Positions 51,001-60,000 of a stretch of DNA of 64,000 nt are shown here, one piece after another. Each line of letters starts with the position of its first letter. The first letter of the stretch is position 1. Origin of the DNA: Spodoptera frugiperda (Eukaryota > Arthropoda > Insecta > Lepidoptera > Noctuidae); NCBI RefSeq assembly GCF_023101765.2, contig NC_064225.1, forward strand, positions 3,038,001-3,102,000. The letters are read 5' to 3'. The translations under genes were made by a program, and so were the position numbers. The notes beneath the pieces are model-generated. The model was not told where the DNA came from. It did not search any database and saw nothing but the letters and a program-made list of their open reading frames with translations.

Positions 51001-54000
51001 CTATTAGAGTGCTTTTCCACGAAAAATGTGCTATGCTACGTTGCCGTGGAAGCGTTTGGCTTCCACCAATCATATATTCATTGTTTCATAGTTTAGCATT
51101 GGTAGAAAGATGAGTGCTATGGATGGCTTCCCTACTATCGATACCCTTGTGTATTGTGACGTAATAAACTAATTTTCTTTTCTTTTTAATTAACCTACCT
51201 TCAACGTCAAAAGAAGTAAAAAAGTGACGAATTTACGTTTATCGTTTAAAAGAACAACTTTAGGAAAAATCCCTATCTCGCCTAGCGTAACAGGAGAGTA
51301 TACAACGTCACGCCATTTATCCCCGAAGGGGTGCAGAGGAGAGGAGAGAAGGCAGAGGTGCACATTACAGAATGTAATGCCGATATACAATGTACACCTA
51401 GTTTTCACTATTTGTCTTATAAGTCCCATGTAATAGGGGGTGAGCCTATTGGCATGTACTGGGCACAATTCCAGATTCCGTGTTGCTACTGAGAAATGAT
51501 TCGTAGCAATTTTGACCATTCAACAGCAATTTTGACTTATACCCATTCGATGTACGGGTAACTTCTGTATCTGTCGATGGTAATTTACACATTGTTACGA
51601 TTTTAAGATGTAAACTACAGACGAAGCCTCTGCCTACGTCACAGACTGACTTCAAAGAAGAAACCTAACCCGACCAACTTGTAATACCAAAATACAACAT
51701 TTCACCTAGCATCGTATTTTAGCCGTCTTAAATTTATGAGGTGTAAAATTGGTGTATTTGTTTCGACTGGCCTACCTACTTGATTTAGTAGGGTTATATT
51801 TAATTAACTAGATACCAAGCAAATTGAACTAAGAAAGTCAAATAACGGGAATTTATAAAGTCGATGTCAGGTTTCTAATTATAAGGCACATTGATTTAGT
51901 TGAAATTACTTTGTTTTCTTATTAATTGGCTGTATAAAGCGCTGGCCACACCGCCAGCTTGCGGGCGGGCGGGTAGGCAAAGCGAACGAAGGAAACTATT
52001 CAACTAACGCGAAATATTGGCGAGCTAAACTATAGGGTTCACACCGAAAACTACGCACAAACGAGCGACGGGCGGAGCGCGTGGAGCGGGCGAAGCGGGC
52101 GAAGCGAACACTACACTGCTATTCGAAACACTAGCGTCGACTAGTCTACTCGAAACGGGGAGGACGGGCGAACGAATCGGGCGAGCGGGCTGGCGGGCGA
52201 GCTAAGCTAGCGAAGCGCGGGCGCGCCAACGAGGTGAACGAGTAGCTTCGATGGAATCGTCGGATATTTCGTTAGCTTAGCTCGTTAGGTTAGTCGGTAG
52301 CTCGCGGTGTGAACCGAAGTATGTAAAGAGGTAAAAGACAAAGTCAAAGTCAAAATCATTTATTTCAAATAGACCAGGAAGGCCCTTTTGAACGTCAAAG
52401 CAAAGATAATAATATTAATAACGTCTGTCTGTCGGTCAGTCCTCTAGTGAAGCTATTTGATCGTGCCAAAGTGTAGATTCCTATGGAGAAGAATGAGAGC
52501 AAGAAACTCCATAGGTTAATCTTTTTCAATTAGATTCACAATACAATTCTTGGTTACATTGTTTCGGTGAAACGATGTCGCCCGCCTAGCCCGCCCGCTA
52601 TCTGGCGGTGTGGCCTACGCTTCACTGTATATAGGGTTTTGAGAGAAGTCACGATGGTTTACTTGGTATTGTAGGCTCAGGATTATAAATTAGTCTTAGT
52701 AATTCAATTGAATAATCTAAATAGTGGGTGTATTTTAGATAATTAGGCTACGTATACAAATTTCAACGATGAATGGCAATTTTCTAGTAATTATTTGGTT
52801 ATTATTAAGTAATGACTGTTGATGAAGCGAAAGAGGTATATGAGATTCGTAGCAATTGACGTTACATTGACTCTGCCTATCCCCATGGGAGATAGGCGTG
52901 AAGTAATGTATGATTGCTAGGTTTTTGAAAATGGCATTATTTGGTTTTCTTTCCGTAACATGATAATGTTTGATATATCATAGTGACCCAGAGGTTTAAG
53001 ATGCCAGCTCCTCATGCATGATGTGGTTTCGAAGCCTACTAACATCAAAGTACCAATGTGACGTTTTCCCAGTTGTTTTTTCATATGTACTTTCCAAGAT
53101 TGTTCTGACACCACTATCAAACGATGAAGGAAAACATCGTGGGGAAACCTGAACTTATGATTTCTAATTATAAGTTTGAAATCGCTAACCCCTATTGAGG
53201 AAGTGTAGCGACTAATGATCAAACCATCTCCATGTGAGAAGAGGCTTTAGTCAGTAATAGCTACAAATAAGCTATTGATGAGATAATGTTTATGATTCGT
53301 CATTGGCTTGTTTAAAACGATAATCACAAAAACAGATAATCAACACTCAGACTCGATTTCGTGAAATATTTCAATCGTCATAACCACAAATCTTTGTCCC
53401 AATTTCAACTTAAAGCAAAGGATAAAAATAGATTTGCTCCCTTTGTCACCAGTACTGATTCAACAAGCGATAACTTCTTTTATATTTCCTTTGGTTTCGT
53501 AATCAACACGGAAAATATTTTATTCCGTAATTTTCTATGGATACATAAATATATTTTTATTCATTCATCATTTTTCTCGGTTTGTTTCTTCAAATTGCAC
53601 TGATGTGCGTACATTTTTTTTCATTAATTTTATTTGTGTTTTTCCATCACAGATTTCCTATGCTACGTTGCTGTGAATGCGTTTGGTTATCACCAATCAT
53701 ATTCTTTGATACACATAGCATAGCACTGGTGGAAACGGACTCAGCTAAGCTGTGTTCTTTATATGGAAAGATGCGTGCTATGAATGGCTTCCCTACTATC
53801 GATTCGTCGCATTCTCGAGCTGCGTATCTTCCTCGCACAGCTACATAGCTTAGTGTCGGTGGAAACGGTCACATATTTGCACAGCTTAACTATTACATTT
53901 TCGCTAGTAGCGTAGCTACATAACACATCTCTAGTGAAAAAGCACCGTAAAGAGAAGTGTCATAGTTTATTAAACATTCTAGAATATTTTGTATGTTGTT

Positions 54001-57000
54001 GTCCTTAAGGTCGATATTCTTGTGTCATCTTTTTTCCATTCATCTCTGTCAATCGTAGTATTTGTAAGTTATAGAAGTAAAAAATAGTAGTTTATTTTTG
54101 GCTTAAAATATGGTTTAAGTGATTGACATCACAGTTTCATCATCTATGTTTGATAAAATATTCCTTTCATTCGTCCATTCTTCTTTCATCGCCATTTTTA
54201 ACATCAACATCATTGTCTATTGCCTTTGGCGAGGCGAGCAAAATTTTTCTCCAGTATTGTAATCTTCAAACACAACACTATCTCCCATTAAAGCCGTGGC
54301 AAATAATTTTAGAACACCTTAACCTGGTCGATGTAGGTAGTCATTATAATTATAATTTTAACACAATATATTACCGTAATATATGCATTATGAATACAGT
54401 GATTATCCAACCTTTAGGAAGGATTATGTTGTAAGCCCCGGAAAGGGTTGTTTTAGCGAACTAAATAATAATACGGTTTATGTTTTGAAATTATTCATTT
54501 CTTAGTTCCTGATATTATTAATGCGAATTTATTTTCCTGTTTGTGTTGTTTAGGGTTGCGTAGCTAAATGGCAAAAAACGGAACCCTTATAGATTCGTCA
54601 TGTCTGTCTGTCTGTCTGTCGGTCCGTCCGTCCGTATGTCACAGCCATTTATTTCCGAAACTGTTGGGCCTACATGGTTAAAACTTTGTAGGTTGATGTA
54701 CTCCACTCCGGCAACCGCTATTCGAATTTTGAATAAATTAGGGGCATTCCATACATGGAACTGATTCAAATTTTTTTTCCAGCTTCCCTATCCGTGATGT
54801 GTATCTATGGATAGGAATTTGAAAAGACATTAAGATTTCTAAAACCATTTTACGCCAAAATTAATCGTTTGAAAGTTAGATGCTTCCAAAGTGGAAAAAT
54901 TAGTGTAATTTTAAAAGTTAGAGGGACTCTAACTTTTAAAATAAGAGAGTGAGAAAGCTAAAAAAAAATATGCTGTAGATTTTAACAGAAACTTACAACG
55001 AAAATTGGTTTGAACTAGATATCATTATTATTTTTTAAGAAATAAAACATTTTCAAAAACCGCAAATATAACTTTGTCGATCATACAAACACTATGTAAA
55101 ACCAAGTTATTTTATAACTTTTATATTACATATGTCATCTACTTGCTGCTGCGGAACCCTTCATGGGCGAGTCCGACTCGCACTTGGCCGGTTTTTTTAC
55201 GTCGTAGTGGTATGTTTTTTGTGTATAGACATAGTTAAGAGGCCTGAGTGACATAGAATAATTTGTTTCTTTCGCCATGCGTATGAGGCCTCGGGTAAAA
55301 TGTCACAAACAGTCACTATTTAATGTACCTAGTCATTTTCTTCATATCGTATGGAGCAAACACATTATAATATGACTTAAACATATATTTGTTATCATCA
55401 CATTATATTGATTGCCTCGTTGGCCGAGAGGTTGCAAGTGCGACTGCCGGGCAAGGGGTCTTGGGTTGGCCAAAGTATTACTGGGCTTTTTTCGGTTTTT
55501 CGAAAATTTTTCAATGGTAGCACGGAGTCTGGAAATGTGCCCGGTATATGGCAATAGGCTCACCACTTATTACATGGGACTTACAACATAAATTGTGAAA
55601 TGTGGGTGTACATTGGCATTATGTGCCATAATGTGCACCTCTGCCTATCCCTTGAGGGATAAAAAGGCGTGACAATATGGAAAAAATAATTAATAAATCG
55701 TATATTTGTTATTATTGTTGCTGACAAACTTAGCCAAATAGTGTTTCTCTTTGAGCTAATTTGAACACTATTTAGAAATACAGCATTACAACAGTCGCGC
55801 CGCATGCCCGTAACATTCCTAGACAATGTAGGTGTGTGTAAAGTAGTAGGCATTACAGCTCTCTGTGGTCATGGTACATACATGGAGCTGTTCACACAGA
55901 ATTTAATACTTAATTTATTTAAACATTTAATTTGTTTGAAAATTTTCTTTTTTCGTTGATATATTTAGTTGTATTATGCTTTTGTGGACGAGTACTACTT
56001 GCAGTTTTATCAAGCTCAAATTATGAATGATCTACATACTGTATACTTTCAACTAAATCAATATGTTTTCCAACTAACCCCGTACTACAGACATACTAGA
56101 TGTAAAAAATTGTGAAGATTTATAAGTGTATGTACGTTTGATCATCATTCACGCAAAAACTACTGAACGGATTTGAATGTAATTTAGCACAGAGATAGAT
56201 AATAGTTAAGAATAGCACATTTGCTACTTTTTACACTAGATATGCGAGTGAAGCCACTGTTAGAAGCTAGTTTTATTATAATGGCCTTTTGATAGGAAGG
56301 CTCTTATACATATGAATTTTGTAAATGCCAAGCTCATTAGGAAAAGGGTAGACAGAAGTGTGTTCAGTAAACCCACTCTTTGCAAATTATGTTATTAGTG
56401 GTACGTGTTGGGGTTGAGCATATTGCCAAATATCGGACCCAAATTCGACCTTCGTAGTTACATAATTATATTGAAAATCCAATAATTACTTGTTGATGAT
56501 CGGAGCTTATACGAGTACCGTTAGGTGTACCCGGAGCTGCGGACTGCCTAGCGGGTTACTGGGGCTCCGGCTCGAAAAGCGGGAGTAGGAACGGGGTGGT
56601 TTTTAGTCAGTAAGAGTCTGATACTTGCTCTTCCCTAGACAAAGGCGGGAGAAGTCAATTTTCACCATTTTTATTATAAGTCCCATGTAATAAGGGGTTT
56701 TATTTTAGGGGGGAAATCATCCAATGACCTTTCCGCCTTGGGTGAGACGAGAGGGGATGTCAGACGCTTACTGACTAAACCACCCCGTGTAATAAGGGGT
56801 GAGGCTGTTGCCATATACTGGACTTGGGTTGAGCACAAGAAATTTTCGCGAACTGAAAAAAGCGCAACAATACTTTGCCCGACAGTCGCATTTGCGAGCA
56901 TTCGAGCAACGACTACCATATTATTTTGTTACAAAAACCCCAAAACGTGTAAAATAACTGCAAAATTTCTATAATGCCAGAAAACAAGGCTTAATATTAT

Positions 57001-60000
57001 AAACCGCACCCCATCCAAATACCAAAATGATACAGAATAACGAAAACAAAAGATTTATTCAAAAGGCACCCTTCCTGCTTACCCCCATCGGGTTTAATTA
57101 AAATGTTAAGTCGAGCAGCGCGATTAGTTCAGTCCTATAACAAAAGAGAACTTTAAGTGAAATACCGTAACTATACCGTTTGTTAAGTTCAGGGATATTT
57201 TGTAATACTCGTCCATAGAGAGGGACTAGAGGGTCGACCCGGCTTTTCCTGATACTGTTTTCCGGCATTTCCATATTTCCATTTGTTTACTCACTCTTCT
57301 CTATAGAAATATTGTCCTGAAGAAATAATAAAACTGCGTTTACCATACGATCATCCGTGACGATATCCCGTCTTAAGTTCTAATGTTAGTATTCTTAAAA
57401 GCAAAAAACAACTAGTTAGTCATACGTAATACTAAGTTATTCACCCAGTAATAGTATTAGGTTAGAAGTCGGTGCCATAAGTTTCAGACGAAATTATTCA
57501 TTAAAACCTTAATAAGTAGATATCTTATATTAAATTGTATAATTTTATCACACAGTATAACTGTGACTTCTATATAATATTTATAATATGTTAGAGGGAT
57601 CGTGGCACCGACTTTGAACCTATCATTGGGCTATCCTATAAATGCTATATGGCTAATAATCTGTGGTTATTATGTGTCTACCCTTTAGAGTTACAAATAA
57701 ATATTCAAATCAATTCAGGTCTTCGAATAATCAGTGAAAATACTCCTCCTATTTTTGAAGTCGGTTAAAAATTAACACAGAGATTAGATTTGATCTAATT
57801 TAATTCAGTCGTTCACGAGTTTTGTGGTTAGCTATGCTTGTACTTCTTGAACATAAATATTTAATTGACGTTTTGTTAGTAACAGTAATCAGTAGCGATA
57901 AAGTCATTCTTATTGGATAATGAGTTTGATTACCTTAACAGGACTGCTATTCTTTCACTTTTAACAAGAACCCTGATGAAAATCTAAACAACATCTCGTA
58001 AAAAATTAAGTATTCGTTTTTGCTCTTTTTTGTAGCGAAACCGACTACGAAAAACTATCTCCGTCGTATCCTATTTTCTATCCCACTTTATTAGAGGATC
58101 TTAATAAATCCTTGCCCAACATCCATGTAGCGCTCCCACAAAAGTAATTACAATCTACAACAAAAGCATTCTCATCTGAAAAACGTAAAAGAAACTAAAA
58201 TGAGCCTTAAAACGAACTGTCGGAAAACTCGATTCAGTTTCTCCCAATCTAGGTCAGAATTCCCTCTTTCCAATCAGGTGGATTGACAGTAGCATCCATC
58301 TGTCCTGACTGGTCGGAGTTCTCGTTTAATCAAATGTCGAATCTGTTGGTTCTTTAATTGTTTCAAGCTGAAGTTTGGATCGGATAGCGATGTTGTTGGA
58401 TGTTTATAGGGTTGAAAATTGAATGGCAGTTTTTTTGTTTGGGTGTTGATGATTTTGTTTAATTTCTGGAGGTTAAAAGAGTTTGGTTCCAATTTAGTTT
58501 TTTTGTCAATTTTATTTCATAATAACTTCTGCCAGCGTGATATATAAAGTATCCTATCACCCAGTCAAAGTCAACTTTTACCCTGTCTGTATACTAAATT
58601 TCATTAAAATCTATTCAGTAGATTCAACGTGATTGACGGATAAATATTGAAACATCTAAACAACCATTCTTTCACATTATAATATTAGTGTAATGACATA
58701 ACCAATGAAGTCTGTGTTACTTTAAATAATAACTTTTCCTGCGTATTAGATCGCATATGTAATTACCGAAGTACATACAAATCTCAGGTACCATTTCAGG
58801 CAACGTAGTATAAGTAGAATTGATTTTTTTCCAGATACTGATCTAACGATAATAAGCCTTAACAAAACTACAATTAAATTCAAATTCCTTTGTCCACAGT
58901 GTAAAGACGGAGGCGACATCCAACGGCGCCCTATCACGTCTGTACATAGCGAATGCCAACAGAAATGACTCAGGGAACTACACATGCTCACTGGCAGACG
59001 TCGCCGCGTCCGCTGTATCAGTGCATGTGTTGAGAGGTAAGGAAAATGGACTTTATTTATAAGGTGTTAAAGTTTAGAATGACTCAGGGAACTACACATG
59101 CTCACTGGCAGACGTCGCCGCGTCCGCTGTATCAGTGCATGTGTTGAGAGGTAAGGAAAAATGGACTTTATTTATAAGGTGTTAAAGTTCAGAATGACTC
59201 AGGGAACTACACATGCTCACTGGCAGACGTCGCCGCGTCCGCTGTATCAGTGCATGTGTTGAGAGGTAAGGAAAAATGGATTTTATTTATAAGGTGTTAA
59301 AGTTCAGAATGACTCAGGGAACTACACATGCTCACTGGCAGACGTCGCCGCGTCCGCTGTATCAGTGCATGTGTTGAGAGGTAAGGAAAAATGGATTCTA
59401 TTTATAAGGTGTTAAAGTTCAGAATGACTCAGGGAACTACACATGCTCACTGGCAGACGTCGCCGCGTCCGCTGTATCAGTGCATGTGTTGAGAGGTAAG
59501 GAAATTGGACTTTATTTATAAGGTGTTAAAGTTCAGAATGACTCAGGGAACTACACATGCTCACTGGCAGACGTCGCCGCGTCCGCTGTATCAGTGCATG
59601 TGTTGAGAGGTAAGGAAAATGGACTCTATTTATATTTTTTTAAAGTTTAGAATGCCTCCAGGAACGGCACATTCTGGAGCTGCGGCCTACCTAGCGGGTT
59701 TACCGGGGCTCCGGCTCAAAAAGCAGGAGTAGGAACGGGGTGGTTTTTAGTCAGTAAGAGTCTAACACTCCCTCTCGCCTCGCCCAAGGCGGGAGAAGTT
59801 ATTGGATTGGATTTTCCGCCCTCAAAAAAAAATAAAATAGGAACAATACATTGCCGTACTCAGAGTCATTTAATGATTACTTAAACTATTCCTTAGTAAC
59901 GATTTTGCCTGTCTTGTCTTACCATTTCTGTCTGTTTATTGATCTGTTTATTCCTAAAATGACGGGACCGATTTTGACGGGATTTTTATTGGCAGATAGC

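Noticed and set aside
59078..59609. CRISPR-like regular array
   Set aside because: The units are contiguous copies of an exon/intron junction, with no short repeat/unique spacer pattern.
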